Part shown: positions 1 through 7,616 of the stretch, piece by piece
Layout: every line of letters starts with the position of its first letter
Numbering within the stretch: position 1 is the first letter of the stretch
Assembly (NCBI RefSeq): GCF_910594985.1
Contig: NZ_CAJVCE010000019.1
Location: 1 to 64,000 of the forward strand
DNA: 64,000 nt
Source of the DNA: Paenibacillus allorhizosphaerae
Lineage (GTDB): Bacteria > Bacillota > Bacilli > Paenibacillales > NBRC-103111
Reading direction: 5' to 3'
Position numbers and translations under genes: made by a program
Notes under the pieces: model-generated
Seen by the model: the letters and a program-made list of their open reading frames with translations, nothing else
The model's database searches: none
Told to the model about the DNA's origin: nothing

Positions 1-79
1 CGAAGACCCTCGCTCGACTTGCATGTATTAGGCACGCCGCCAGCGTTCGTCCTGAGCCAGGATCAAACTCTCCATTAAA
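1..79 (-). rRNA. 16S ribosomal RNA, 5' end (partial)
   Basis: The reverse complement reads as the conserved first 75-80 bases of bacterial 16S rRNA, including the universal 27F primer region (AGAGTTTGATCCTGGCTCAG) followed by GACGAACGCTGGCGGCGTGC. The gene runs off the left edge, so only the 5' end is present. It is transcribed leftward, away from bofA, the same neighbourhood as in Bacillus subtilis where bofA lies just upstream of an rRNA operon. The exact mature 5' end is estimated. Confidence 0.97.
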
Positions 80-332
80 GTATCATTTTCGGACCGAAGA
101 CCGAAATTGATACAAATCGCTTCCATCACCCGAAGGCGATGTTCGCTATAATGTAAGCTGATTAGCTCAAAATTTAAAACTGGCGAGAAATTTCATTCTC
201 TAATTCACTCACTCGTTGTTCAGTTTTCAAAGGACAATTCGTTTCATCTTCCGACAAAAATTACTGTCGGTTGTTGTCGACCGTTTCAGCGGCGACTTGA
301 TTAATATATCACATTCGCTCAGTCCGATGCAA
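80..332 (-). promoter_or_regulatory. rRNA operon promoter and 16S leader
   Basis: On the minus strand a -35-like TTGCAT (327-332) and a -10-like TATATT (303-308) are separated by 18 bases. The leader that follows contains the sequence CCTTTGAAAACTGAACAA, seen in many Firmicute pre-16S leaders in the antitermination/processing region. A stem around ACCGACAGTAATTTTTGTCGG is also visible. The promoter assignment is inference from spacing and position; no start site can be read directly. Confidence 0.6.
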
Positions 333-353
333 GTGTTTTTTTAATCCTATATT

Positions 354-620
354 TTACACAAGCACCCATAGTTTTATCGCGGCCAGCGCAGCGAGTCCCG
401 GGATTCCAAGAATGCTGACCGTACCTATCGTTACTGCGTTAAGCGGCAGTTCCAAGTGGGTATAGGAACTGAACAGATTAAGAATATACAACAAGATCGA
501 CGCAAATGCAACATGCAGGCAAGCATATCCAAGCCATTGGAAGGCAAAGCGGCGGCGCAACAACATAAAAGCAAGCAATAGACCCGAGCCGAGAAAAACG
601 CCCCATAATAAATATTGCAT
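354..620 (-). CDS. bofA: BofA-like inhibitor of pro-sigma-K processing
   Basis: An 88-residue integral membrane protein with about three hydrophobic segments. Its C-terminal half has the family-typical LPLNAVT...GIPGLAALAAIK pattern. In B. subtilis BofA sits in the outer forespore membrane and holds the SpoIVFB protease inactive until the forespore signals, so that sigma-K is activated on time in the mother cell. The start codon overlaps the stop of the preceding yaaL-like gene (TAATG), which suggests translational coupling. Length and position between yaaL and an rRNA operon match the B. subtilis order. The partner protease is not in the window. Confidence 0.88.
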   Translation of the reverse strand: MQYLLWGVFLGSGLLLAFMLLRRRFAFQWLGYACLHVAFASILLYILNLFSSYTHLELPLNAVTIGTVSILGIPGLAALAAIKLWVLV

Positions 621-910
621 TAAGACGATCCCTCCATCGTACGGCTCGCAGCCACTTCTCCCGCAGAGATTTTCATATCTTTTGCCTGCTTGAGCAGCAT
701 TTCAAACCGCTTTTCCGCCGCTTCCAGCGCAAAGATGGAATAATCGATCTGTTCCTTTTCTATCACATAATCGAATCGTTTTTGCGCAATTTCCCACTCC
801 AGATGCGCTTTGCGGATTTCCTGCACCAACAAGTAACGGTCCTGCTGCACAGAAGGTTCCAACTTAAGCTCCGGCTTGTGTTTTCTCCAAATCTTTGGCC
901 ATGACGTCAT
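620..910 (-). CDS. yaaL: YaaL-like DUF2508 family protein
   Basis: A 96-residue, highly charged, helical soluble protein of the DUF2508/YaaL family; no biochemical role is established. An in-frame TTG nine bases earlier sits directly on the GGGAGG ribosome-binding site. The ATG at 908-910, spaced nine bases from it, is therefore the better start. It is followed without a gap by bofA. The gene is separated from recR by a rho-independent terminator, so it and bofA probably form their own two-gene transcript, with an AT-rich stretch at 935-960 as the likely promoter region. Confidence 0.82.
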   Translation of the reverse strand: MTSWPKIWRKHKPELKLEPSVQQDRYLLVQEIRKAHLEWEIAQKRFDYVIEKEQIDYSIFALEAAEKRFEMLLKQAKDMKISAGEVAASRTMEGSS

Positions 911-976
911 CCCGATCAACCTCCCGGTTTGTCCTATTCTTTATATAGATATAAGACAAGGCGTCGGGTTAGAACC

Positions 977-1003
977 AAAAAAAAGAAGCCTCATCAGGAG
1001 GCT
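977..1003 (-). terminator. Rho-independent terminator after recR
   Basis: On the minus strand a six-base stem AGCCTC/GAGGCT with a five-base loop is followed by TCTTTTTTTT. It closes the dnaX-yaaK-recR transcript before yaaL. Confidence 0.85.
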
Positions 1004-1014
1004 CCTTCAACCCG

Positions 1015-1611
1015 TTACAGTTCTCTGCGTCCTTCCAACGCTTTGGTCAACGTCACTTCATCGGCATACTCCAAATCGCCTCCAACCGGTAGTCCGTGGG
1101 CGATACGCGTTACTTTCAAACCAAAGGACCGAACAAGTCTGGATAAATACATCGCGGTCGCTTCCCCTTCGATATTCGGGTTGGTCGCAAGAATCAGCTC
1201 CTCCACCTTCTCGTCGCTGAGTCGTTTCAGAAGGTCGGCGATCCTGATCTCATCGGGACCGATGCCTTCCATTGGGGATATCGCACCGTGCAGCACATGA
1301 TAGTACCCATTAAACTCTCTGGTCCGCTCCATCGCGACCAAATCTTTCGGTTCCTGCACTACGCAAATAATCGATGCGTCCCTGCTCTTGTCCTGGCAAA
1401 TGCGGCATGGATCGGTGTCCGTAATATTGCAGCAAACCGAGCAGTAATGCAGGTTCCGTTTGACATTGACCAGCGCTTTGGCAAAATCTATGACATCGTC
1501 TTCCTTCATTCTAAGTACGTGGAAAGCAAGACGTCCCGCCGTCTTCGGGCCGATCCCCGGAAGGCGGGAAAATGAGTCGATCAGCTTAGCTAAGGGCTCC
1601 GGATAAAACAA
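1015..1611 (-). CDS. recR: Recombination mediator protein RecR
   Basis: A 198-residue RecR, full length for the family. It acts with RecF and RecO to load RecA onto SSB-coated single-stranded DNA during gap repair. Visible parts are the N-terminal helix-hairpin-helix ([15 protein letters not shown]), a C4 zinc finger around residues 53-75 (CSVC...CRIC), and a Toprim domain (VVQEPKDL..., then [13 protein letters not shown]). Translation probably starts at TTG, because GAGGAG lies about eight bases upstream and no better ATG exists. It follows yaaK by 40 bases, the near-universal dnaX-ybaB-recR order. Confidence 0.97.
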   Translation of the reverse strand: MFYPEPLAKLIDSFSRLPGIGPKTAGRLAFHVLRMKEDDVIDFAKALVNVKRNLHYCSVCCNITDTDPCRICQDKSRDASIICVVQEPKDLVAMERTREFNGYYHVLHGAISPMEGIGPDEIRIADLLKRLSDEKVEELILATNPNIEGEATAMYLSRLVRSFGLKVTRIAHGLPVGGDLEYADEVTLTKALEGRREL

Positions 1612-1651
1612 GGAAGCAGCTCCTCACATCGGTGAAATCGGTATTTGCCGC

Positions 1652-1963
1652 CTAGAACAATCCCGGAATATTCATGCCTCCGGTTAACTTGGACATTTCT
1701 TTGCCGGCCATCTCTTCCGCTTTCGTCATCGCATCGTTAATCGCGGTGAGCACCAAATCCTGAAGCATTTCGACGTCGTCCGGGTCAACGGCCTCCGGTT
1801 TAATGACAACCGAAGTTACTTTCTTCTGTCCGTTCACCGTTACAGCCACAACGCCGCCTCCGGCCGTCCCTTCTACCGTGCGATTCGCCAAATCTTCCTG
1901 TGCTTTCAGCATTTGCTCCTGCATTTTTTTCACTTGCTTCATCATTTGGTTCATGTTATTCAT
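1652..1963 (-). CDS. yaaK: YbaB/EbfC (YaaK) nucleoid-associated protein
   Basis: A 103-residue protein of the YbaB/EbfC family, small dimeric DNA-binding proteins that coat the nucleoid. It has the expected N-terminal amphipathic helix rich in Met, Gln and Lys ([14 protein letters not shown]), then the conserved [14 protein letters not shown] strand pair and a C-terminal helix ending near GMNIPGLF. A strong CAGGAG ribosome-binding site precedes the ATG. It lies 27 bases after dnaX and 40 before recR in the same transcript. A precise cellular role beyond DNA binding is not established for the Firmicute members. Confidence 0.95.
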   Translation of the reverse strand: MNNMNQMMKQVKKMQEQMLKAQEDLANRTVEGTAGGGVVAVTVNGQKKVTSVVIKPEAVDPDDVEMLQDLVLTAINDAMTKAEEMAGKEMSKLTGGMNIPGLF

Positions 1964-1990
1964 TTGAACTCACACTCCTGGGGCTCAAGT

Positions 1991-3763
1991 TTAATCTTCT
2001 TTTATTTTTACCAAATCTTCGCCGAACAATTGAATCGCCTCGTTGATCCAATCCTCTTTGATTTCTCCGGACGGTTGCTCGTCCTCCGGCACAAGCTGGA
2101 GTTCTTCCTTCGGCGCATCGTCCGGCTTCCGCTGTTCGGCGGCGGCTTTCCAATCTTTCAGCATAATGGTGAGCAGACGGTACGGCTGTCCAAGGAGTTC
2201 GCCCAACACCTGCTCAATTAACTGCTTGTTTGCCGGCTTTTCCGTCGTTTCGCGGTGCATCGCGCTTTTGAAAGCGACCAGCACATTGCCGTCATGAACA
2301 GATACGGGTTCGCCGTCGACAAGCCAGGCGTGAACCGTAATTTTTAGCTCCTTCACGCGCCCCAGCAACTGACTCCATTGTTGGACGACCGTTCGGAATG
2401 CCGGATCTTCGACACCTTTCAAGTAGCCCTCGAGCTTTTCGATCGTCTTCTTGTTGATGGCTGGCGCAGGAGCCGCATTCCGGGACCCGCCGGATGCCGG
2501 GGCAGCGCTTGCGCCACCCGCGGGGGCCGCGCCGTTCTTCAGCACTTGCGCGAGCTGCTCTTCCAGCCGCTGAATGCGGTTCATCAACTGCCCGACAATC
2601 CCATCCGTTCGTTCCGGCGAACCGGAAGACGCCGCCGCTGCCGATTCATTTCCCTGAAGGGACGGTGACGCAATCGCGGACGCTCCGCTGCAAAGCTTCA
2701 TCAAGGCAACTTCGAGCAGCGTCTGCGGTTGAACGGAATATTTCATCTCCGTCTGGTAATACGTAAGCGTATCGATCATCGAAATAAGCGTTTCCGTCTT
2801 GAAGCGCTGCGCCACTTCGGCAAACCGCTTTACATCCAGAATCCGCTCGGTAACGGCTTGCGATCCCGGTACCATCTTCACCATTAATAAATCGCGAAAA
2901 TAATAAATTAAATTTTCCATGCATTTGTCGGCGCTTTTGCCTTCCTGCATGAATTCGTCAACTTGCCTGAGCGCTGCGCTTACATCGGCGTTCTGAACGG
3001 CGATAACGAGTCGTTCAAATTGATCGGAAGCCATGCCCCCTGTGATCGACAGCACGTCTTCATAAGTGATGCGGTCGCCCGAGAAGGCGATAATCTGATC
3101 AAGCAAGCTGATCGCATCGCGCATCCCGCCATCGGATAAGCGGCCGATAAAAGCAAGCGCGTCTTCATCGACCTCGATGTTCTCATCTTCACATACTTCC
3201 CGCAGCCTTTCCACCTGCTCTTCCAGGGCGACCCGGCGAAAATCGAATCGCTGACAGCGAGAGATAATGGTAGCCGGCAGTTTGTGCGGCTCGGTAGTAG
3301 CCAAGATGAACATCACATGTGCCGGCGGCTCTTCAAGCGTCTTCAAAAGCGCATTGAACGCTTCTGTCGTCAGCATGTGCACCTCGTCGATAATGTACAC
3401 CTTCTGACGCACTTCCGTAGGCGCGTATTTGACCTTATCGCGGATGTCGCGAATTTCTTCGACACCGCGGTTTGATGCCGCGTCAATCTCCACGACATCC
3501 ATCACCGCGCCCTCAGTGATCCGAATGCACGCGTCGCACTGATTGCAGGGCTCGATACCGGGACCGTTCAAGCAGTTCACGGCTTTGGCTAAAATTTTCG
3601 CCGTAGTCGTCTTGCCCGTTCCCCGGGGCCCATTGAATAAATAAGCATGGCTGTAGCGGCCTTCCCGAAGCGAGTTCTGCAAGGTCTGGACAATATGCTT
3701 CTGGCCGACCATATCCTGAAACGATTGAGGTCTCCACGTACGGTATAAGGCGATATGTGCCAT
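1991..3763 (-). CDS. dnaX: DNA polymerase III subunit gamma/tau
   Basis: A 590-residue DnaX, the clamp-loader ATPase that opens and loads the beta clamp and ties the polymerases to the replisome. The AAA+ module shows Walker A (GPRGTGKT, residues 45-52), a zinc-binding cluster at Cys64, Cys73, Cys76 and Cys79, Walker B/DExx (IIDEVHML) and the sensor SRC motif (ISRCQRF). Domain III follows, then a proline/alanine/glycine-rich linker near residues 385-440 and a tau-type C-terminal domain. First gene of the dnaX-yaaK-recR unit, with GGAGAGGG upstream of the ATG. I did not identify a frameshift site for a shorter gamma form. Confidence 0.96.
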   Translation of the reverse strand: MAHIALYRTWRPQSFQDMVGQKHIVQTLQNSLREGRYSHAYLFNGPRGTGKTTTAKILAKAVNCLNGPGIEPCNQCDACIRITEGAVMDVVEIDAASNRGVEEIRDIRDKVKYAPTEVRQKVYIIDEVHMLTTEAFNALLKTLEEPPAHVMFILATTEPHKLPATIISRCQRFDFRRVALEEQVERLREVCEDENIEVDEDALAFIGRLSDGGMRDAISLLDQIIAFSGDRITYEDVLSITGGMASDQFERLVIAVQNADVSAALRQVDEFMQEGKSADKCMENLIYYFRDLLMVKMVPGSQAVTERILDVKRFAEVAQRFKTETLISMIDTLTYYQTEMKYSVQPQTLLEVALMKLCSGASAIASPSLQGNESAAAASSGSPERTDGIVGQLMNRIQRLEEQLAQVLKNGAAPAGGASAAPASGGSRNAAPAPAINKKTIEKLEGYLKGVEDPAFRTVVQQWSQLLGRVKELKITVHAWLVDGEPVSVHDGNVLVAFKSAMHRETTEKPANKQLIEQVLGELLGQPYRLLTIMLKDWKAAAEQRKPDDAPKEELQLVPEDEQPSGEIKEDWINEAIQLFGEDLVKIKED

Positions 3764-3869
3764 CTTGCCCTCTCCAATGAATGTTTATCTTGTTCATTAT
3801 ACTATAAACGGCAAGAGGTTTGAAGGGGAGCGGTGCTGCGGGGTGAACGTCCACGGCAGACGGCGCGTT

Positions 3870-4931
3870 CTATGGAAACGGAATGCTTACCGTAAAGGTC
3901 GTGCCGTACCCTTTGGAAGATACACGGATACATCCTCCAATGTCGTGAATAATGCGCTGGCAAACGGACAGCCCGAGTCCCGTCCCCTGCTCCTTCGTTG
4001 TAAAGAAGGGATCGAATATTTTATCGATAACGAACATCGGTATACCCGGTCCCGTATCATGAATATCAATGTTCACCTTTCTTTCCGCCGAATCAACCCG
4101 CTCCGTTAAAGTCAAAAACCCTCCTTCGCCCATCGCTTCAATTCCGTTTTTACCTATATTGAGAAACACTTGTTTAAGCAGTTCCCGATCGGCAATTACG
4201 CGAGGAAGATCGAGCATCGCTTCGTACCGGACAACCACCCCGTGTAAAATTGCTTCATTATTAATGATCGGCAATATATCCCGCAGCACTTGGGATACAT
4301 CGACTTCCTCCATGGCGACATTTTTCGGCTTGCTGAGCAGCAAAAATTCGTTAACCAATTCGTTGATGCGGTTGATTTCCGTCAGCATCACATCAGTATA
4401 CCCGCTTTCACGCCTCATTCCCTGTTCTTCGAACGTTTTGCGCAGTACTTGCAAAAAGCCTTTAATGGATGTAAGCGGATTTCGGATTTCATGGGCGGTA
4501 CCCGCGGCGATTTGTCCGATCATGGCAAGTCGGTCGCTGCGCTGCACTTGTTCTTCCAATGAACGAAGATTGGTCACATCTTTGAATATGATATAAGCTC
4601 CTACGACGTCCCCCGTCTCATCCCGCAGCACATTCGAATCCATCAGCAGTTCAAACCGTTCTTCGCCTAATGTCCAGGATAAAGCGTGATTGCGGACGAC
4701 CATTCCATCGAGTATGCTGCGGTTGACGAGCTGATGCTCGGCGGGCAGTGCGGCAAATACCCGTTCCATGGGAAGATGAAGAACTCGTTCCCGGTGAAGG
4801 CCGAGCACGCGGCAGGCCATATCGCTAATGTCGATGAGCTCGAATGCCGTGTTCAGCAAAATGACGCCCAAATTGACGTCTTTCAGGAATGTGCCCGCGA
4901 ATCGCTGAAGCAAACTTAGTTCATGCTGCAC
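3870..4931 (-). CDS. PAS-domain sensor histidine kinase, cytoplasmic
   Basis: A 353-residue soluble kinase with no membrane segment. A PAS domain (about 15-125) is followed by HisKA with the phospho-acceptor in GTAHEIRNPLTSIKGF, then a HATPase domain with an N box (NIGKNGIEAM), DTGPGIP and GTGLGLSVCQRI. The overall plan resembles sporulation phosphorelay kinases of Bacillus (KinA/KinE class), and spo0F, the relay's first receiver, lies 7 kb away. Feeding Spo0F is an inference; no cognate response regulator is adjacent. It lies between dnaX and the SRP RNA on the same strand, with terminators upstream, so it is probably transcribed alone. Confidence 0.88.
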   Translation of the reverse strand: MQHELSLLQRFAGTFLKDVNLGVILLNTAFELIDISDMACRVLGLHRERVLHLPMERVFAALPAEHQLVNRSILDGMVVRNHALSWTLGEERFELLMDSNVLRDETGDVVGAYIIFKDVTNLRSLEEQVQRSDRLAMIGQIAAGTAHEIRNPLTSIKGFLQVLRKTFEEQGMRRESGYTDVMLTEINRINELVNEFLLLSKPKNVAMEEVDVSQVLRDILPIINNEAILHGVVVRYEAMLDLPRVIADRELLKQVFLNIGKNGIEAMGEGGFLTLTERVDSAERKVNIDIHDTGPGIPMFVIDKIFDPFFTTKEQGTGLGLSVCQRIIHDIGGCIRVSSKGYGTTFTVSIPFP

Positions 4932-5082
4932 CGTTTTCTCCCCCCAAGGTTTTTCGCCAATAGAAAAACTGTTTTCGCAAGCGACATGAACGGAGCCCGC
5001 TCATGTGAACAGCGCTTCCTGATCTGGTTAACTTTAGTATACAATTCTCCTAAATTTTTCATTTTCCTTCTTCCGAGCGTAT

Positions 5083-5104
5083 AAAAAAAGCTTCTGATCG
5101 AAGC
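5083..5104 (-). terminator. Second terminator downstream of SRP RNA
   Basis: On the minus strand GCTTC/GAAGC with a five-base loop is followed by TTTTTTTAT. It lies about 100 bases after the first terminator. A further perfect small hairpin (TTCAGC/GCTGAA, 5163-5177) sits between them. No gene is seen between the two terminators. Confidence 0.65.
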
Positions 5105-5200
5105 CTTTCGATGAAGATATATTCGTGTTTTAGCGGAAACTTTTTTTGAAAGATCAGCATCCTTCAGCTCCGCTGAAAACTTATAAATTCTGATCTTATA

Positions 5201-5247
5201 AAAAAACACCGGTTTCCTTGACCTGTCAAGGCCAATCACCGGTGTTT
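5201..5247 (-). terminator. SRP RNA terminator with nested palindrome
   Basis: On the minus strand an outer stem AAACACCGGT/ACCGGTGTTT closes into a poly-T run. Inside it lies a second perfect palindrome (CCTTGAC/GTCAAGG, 5216-5231). It follows the 3' end of the SRP RNA by about 16 bases and is its most likely transcription end. Confidence 0.85.
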
Positions 5248-5262
5248 CGTATGTATGGTAAA

Positions 5263-5530
5263 ACCGTGCACCTACCTTGATAGTATGATCCGAGCGGAAT
5301 TTTTATCGTCGGCTCAAGTTAGGCCACCCTCCGGCACATGGAACATCTTGCTTACGGCTGCTTCCTTCCGGACCTGACCGGGTTCACAAGCTTCCATTGC
5401 GGAGGACCCGACTCTCAACACCAACTTTAAAACCCAAACCTCACATCATAATACCGCGAATAGGCGCTCGACCCCGCTGTAGCGGATTGCGGGTTACAGG
5501 GCACCGCTACCTCCCCGTCTAGCACGGCAA
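5263..5530 (-). ncRNA. ffs: Signal recognition particle RNA, large Bacillus type (scRNA/6S-like)
   Basis: The reverse complement contains the diagnostic SRP domain IV hairpin (GGTCAGGTCCGGAAGGAAGCA, read around 5355-5390) flanked by its long helix. It also has the 5' Alu-domain block GGGGAGGTAGCGGTGCC and the 3' end GGTAGGTGCACGG. At about 268 bases it is the long form with an Alu domain, as in B. subtilis, not the short E. coli 4.5S form. The RNA binds Ffh to target secreted and membrane proteins. Ends are estimated from the conserved termini to within a few bases. Confidence 0.95.
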
Positions 5531-5574
5531 AGATAAGTATAGACGATCCGACTTTAAATAGCAACCTTGGGGAT

Positions 5575-5964
5575 TTATTTAACAGCGACACTAACTTTAT
5601 ACTTATAGCGGGGAACGGCTGCAGCTAGCGTTTCTTGCGCCTGAGCGCGAATCCGCTCGATTGTCGCCTGATCCGTACCCGCCGGAACGTCGAGCCGCAC
5701 ATGGGCATTCGATCCGTTCAAACTGATATTCGTCCGCTTGACGACCGGCAGCTGCGCTTTCACTGCCTGGTCCATGACGCGAAGGTCATCGGTATACGTA
5801 CGGTATGTGGCTCCAAGCGGATTATTCGGATTGACCTCGGTGATGCCCAGCAGTCCGTCCCGGGAATGCGATTGCACTTCGTGGTGGGTATCCTGCTTTT
5901 GACATGCCGTCCCGAAAAGTGAAAGCATGCATACTCCGATCGCGAAACTCATCCATTTCGACAT
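5575..5964 (-). CDS. YhcN/YlaJ-type spore lipoprotein
   Basis: A 129-residue exported protein. It has a hydrophobic signal segment ending in a lipobox-like FGTAC with acylated Cys21 predicted, then a polar linker and a C-terminal domain of the YhcN/YlaJ sporulation lipoprotein family (ATIERIRAQA...VSVAVK). Relatives are found in the spore coat or inner membrane fraction; the molecular role is not established. The ATG at 5962-5964 has AGGAGGTG eight bases upstream. That ribosome-binding site is the 3' arm of the hairpin described at 5970-6019. Reading frame continues upstream of this ATG, but without a signal peptide or ribosome-binding site. Confidence 0.85.
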   Translation of the reverse strand: MSKWMSFAIGVCMLSLFGTACQKQDTHHEVQSHSRDGLLGITEVNPNNPLGATYRTYTDDLRVMDQAVKAQLPVVKRTNISLNGSNAHVRLDVPAGTDQATIERIRAQAQETLAAAVPRYKYKVSVAVK

Positions 5965-5969
5965 AAAAA

Positions 5970-6019
5970 CACCTCCTGCAGCGCTAAGATCTACGATCTT
6001 AGGATGACCACAGGAGGTG
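5970..6019 (-). promoter_or_regulatory. rpmE terminator hairpin that contains the next gene's ribosome-binding site
   Basis: On the minus strand CACCTCCTG (6011-6019) can pair perfectly with CAGGAGGTG (5970-5978). Inside lies another perfect stem, CTAAGATC/GATCTTAG. The outer 3' arm is followed by TTTTT and then the lipoprotein ATG. The element therefore looks like a rho-independent terminator for rpmE and at the same time hides the Shine-Dalgarno of the downstream lipoprotein gene on any read-through transcript. Confidence 0.7.
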
Positions 6020-6049
6020 TGCTTATGCCCCAGAGAAGCTGGGAACCAA

Positions 6050-6247
6050 TTACATTCCGTATTTTTTCTTGAATTTATCAACGCGACCGCCGGCATCCAA
6101 GAATTTTTGCTTACCTGTGAAGAACGGATGGCAAGCGGAGCAAATCTCTACGCGAAGATTTTGCTTTACAGAGCCGGTTTCAAACGTGTTACCGCATGCG
6201 CAAGTAACCGTCGTTTGATGAAAAGTCGGATGGATTGCTTGTTTCAT
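6050..6247 (-). CDS. rpmE: 50S ribosomal protein L31, zinc-binding form
   Basis: A 65-residue L31 with the four-cysteine zinc site (CAC near residues 16-18, CSAC near 37-40), and [17 protein letters not shown] at the C-terminus. This is the C+ type RpmE, which in B. subtilis is displaced by a zinc-free paralogue under zinc starvation. It lies at the usual place downstream of rho, but here a radical SAM gene sits between them. The gap of 82 bases to the upstream gene leaves room for its own promoter. AGAGGTG precedes the ATG. Confidence 0.96.
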   Translation of the reverse strand: MKQAIHPTFHQTTVTCACGNTFETGSVKQNLRVEICSACHPFFTGKQKFLDAGGRVDKFKKKYGM

Positions 6248-6329
6248 TACCTTTCACCTCTTTTGCCCTGAACCACCATGTGGATCAGAGTTATATAACC
6301 ATACCCTGAAGATTATAGCACGCAGTAAT

Positions 6330-7604
6330 TCAACGTTGCAAGTGTTTGTTCCGCTTGTCCAAAAGTTCCCCGGGAACGTGCGTATACGATCCGAGCACGA
6401 CGTCCGGCAGCTCTTGCCGGAAAATATCTAGCATTTGCTTCATGCCGTAACGTTCTCCGCGCGCCGGAGGAATCAATTGAAGATAGCTCTCCGGATCGAT
6501 GTTGAGATTTCGCAATTGAATGAGTTTGAGATCGGTACGCCGAACAAACTCGATCATCGCTTCGATCTCTTCTTCACGGTCCGTTACCCCGGGAAAGATC
6601 AAATAATTAATGGAAGTGACGACGCCTTTGTCCGCTGCGTATCGAAGCGACTTTTCCACATGTTTCAGCGTATAGCCGCGCGGCTTGTAATAGGCATTGT
6701 AATGATCGTCAAGCGCGCTGATCGTGCTGACCCGCATTAAATCGAGACCGGCATCGACGATCCCCCGAATATGATCGGTGAGACCCGCATTCGTGTTGAT
6801 ATTGATATATCCGATATCGGTCCGACTCCGAACCTCCCGCATGGCATCGATGATCGTCTTGGCTTGCGTCGAAGGCTCTCCTTCGCAGCCTTGGCCGAAG
6901 CTGATGATGCTTTCAGGCGTCTTCAGATGCTCCATCATCACTTGGACGACTTCTTCCACAGAAGGCTTGAAATTCATTCGGGTTTGAGGCGCAGGAAAGC
7001 CGCTGTCTTCCGGCTGCTCCGAAATGCAACCAAAACATCCTGCATTGCAGGAGAAGGAGACCGGAACCGCGCCTTCCCATCGATTCAAGAACGTATTGGA
7101 AGCGGTCAAGCATTCGTATCCGAGCGCGCAGTTGGACAGATGCTTATAAAGCCGATTATCGCCGTATTGCTCCAGCAGACGGTTTACTTGCAGCTCCAGC
7201 TCGTTCGGATCACAATTTCGCGGGTTCCATCGCTCCGGATCGTCTGTCGCTTCCGCAGCCACGTAGAATCGGCCGTCCTTCCACACAACCGCGGTATACC
7301 CGAAGAGCGGAAGCACTGCAGATTTATCCGCTTTGGCATAGCCGGGAAGCAGCAGACGCGTAAAGCCTTGCGGCAAAAGCGCTCCGACGGCATTCAGCTC
7401 ACCGGGAACGACTCGCATCTCGCCGGTAGCGGCATGCACGCCGATCGGCCGCGTATCCGGCAAGCTGACAAGGGTTGCGCCTTCCGGAAGAGGAATCAGT
7501 TCCTCTTCCAGGATATCCGTGACCATTTCGCCGTTACGGCCAAGTCCGATGAAATCGGGATGATCATATACGTTGCCGCTCCGGTCTGCATAAACCAGAT
7601 TCAT
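6330..7604 (-). CDS. Radical SAM protein with unknown N-terminal domain
   Basis: A 424-residue protein. Residues 1-175 match no domain I can name. From about 180 a radical SAM core begins with the [4Fe-4S] cluster motif CNAGCFGC (Cys186, Cys190, Cys193). It is followed by the expected glycine-rich SAM-binding stretch (ISFGQGCEGEP) and TIM-barrel strand motifs (ININTNAG, MRVSTIS, NYLIFPGVTD). No extra C-terminal iron-sulfur (SPASM) cysteine cluster is visible. It starts 12 bases after the rho stop with a strong GGAGG, so it is very likely co-transcribed with rho. The substrate is unknown; peptide or tRNA modification are both possible and unsupported. Confidence 0.82.
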   Translation of the reverse strand: MNLVYADRSGNVYDHPDFIGLGRNGEMVTDILEEELIPLPEGATLVSLPDTRPIGVHAATGEMRVVPGELNAVGALLPQGFTRLLLPGYAKADKSAVLPLFGYTAVVWKDGRFYVAAEATDDPERWNPRNCDPNELELQVNRLLEQYGDNRLYKHLSNCALGYECLTASNTFLNRWEGAVPVSFSCNAGCFGCISEQPEDSGFPAPQTRMNFKPSVEEVVQVMMEHLKTPESIISFGQGCEGEPSTQAKTIIDAMREVRSRTDIGYININTNAGLTDHIRGIVDAGLDLMRVSTISALDDHYNAYYKPRGYTLKHVEKSLRYAADKGVVTSINYLIFPGVTDREEEIEAMIEFVRRTDLKLIQLRNLNIDPESYLQLIPPARGERYGMKQMLDIFRQELPDVVLGSYTHVPGELLDKRNKHLQR

Positions 7605-7616
7605 GATGTCCTCCTT

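Noticed and set aside
4916-5239. 107-codon minus-strand frame between SRP RNA and the PAS kinase
   Set aside because: It runs through both terminators and the hairpin cluster, has no good ribosome-binding site and no family likeness.
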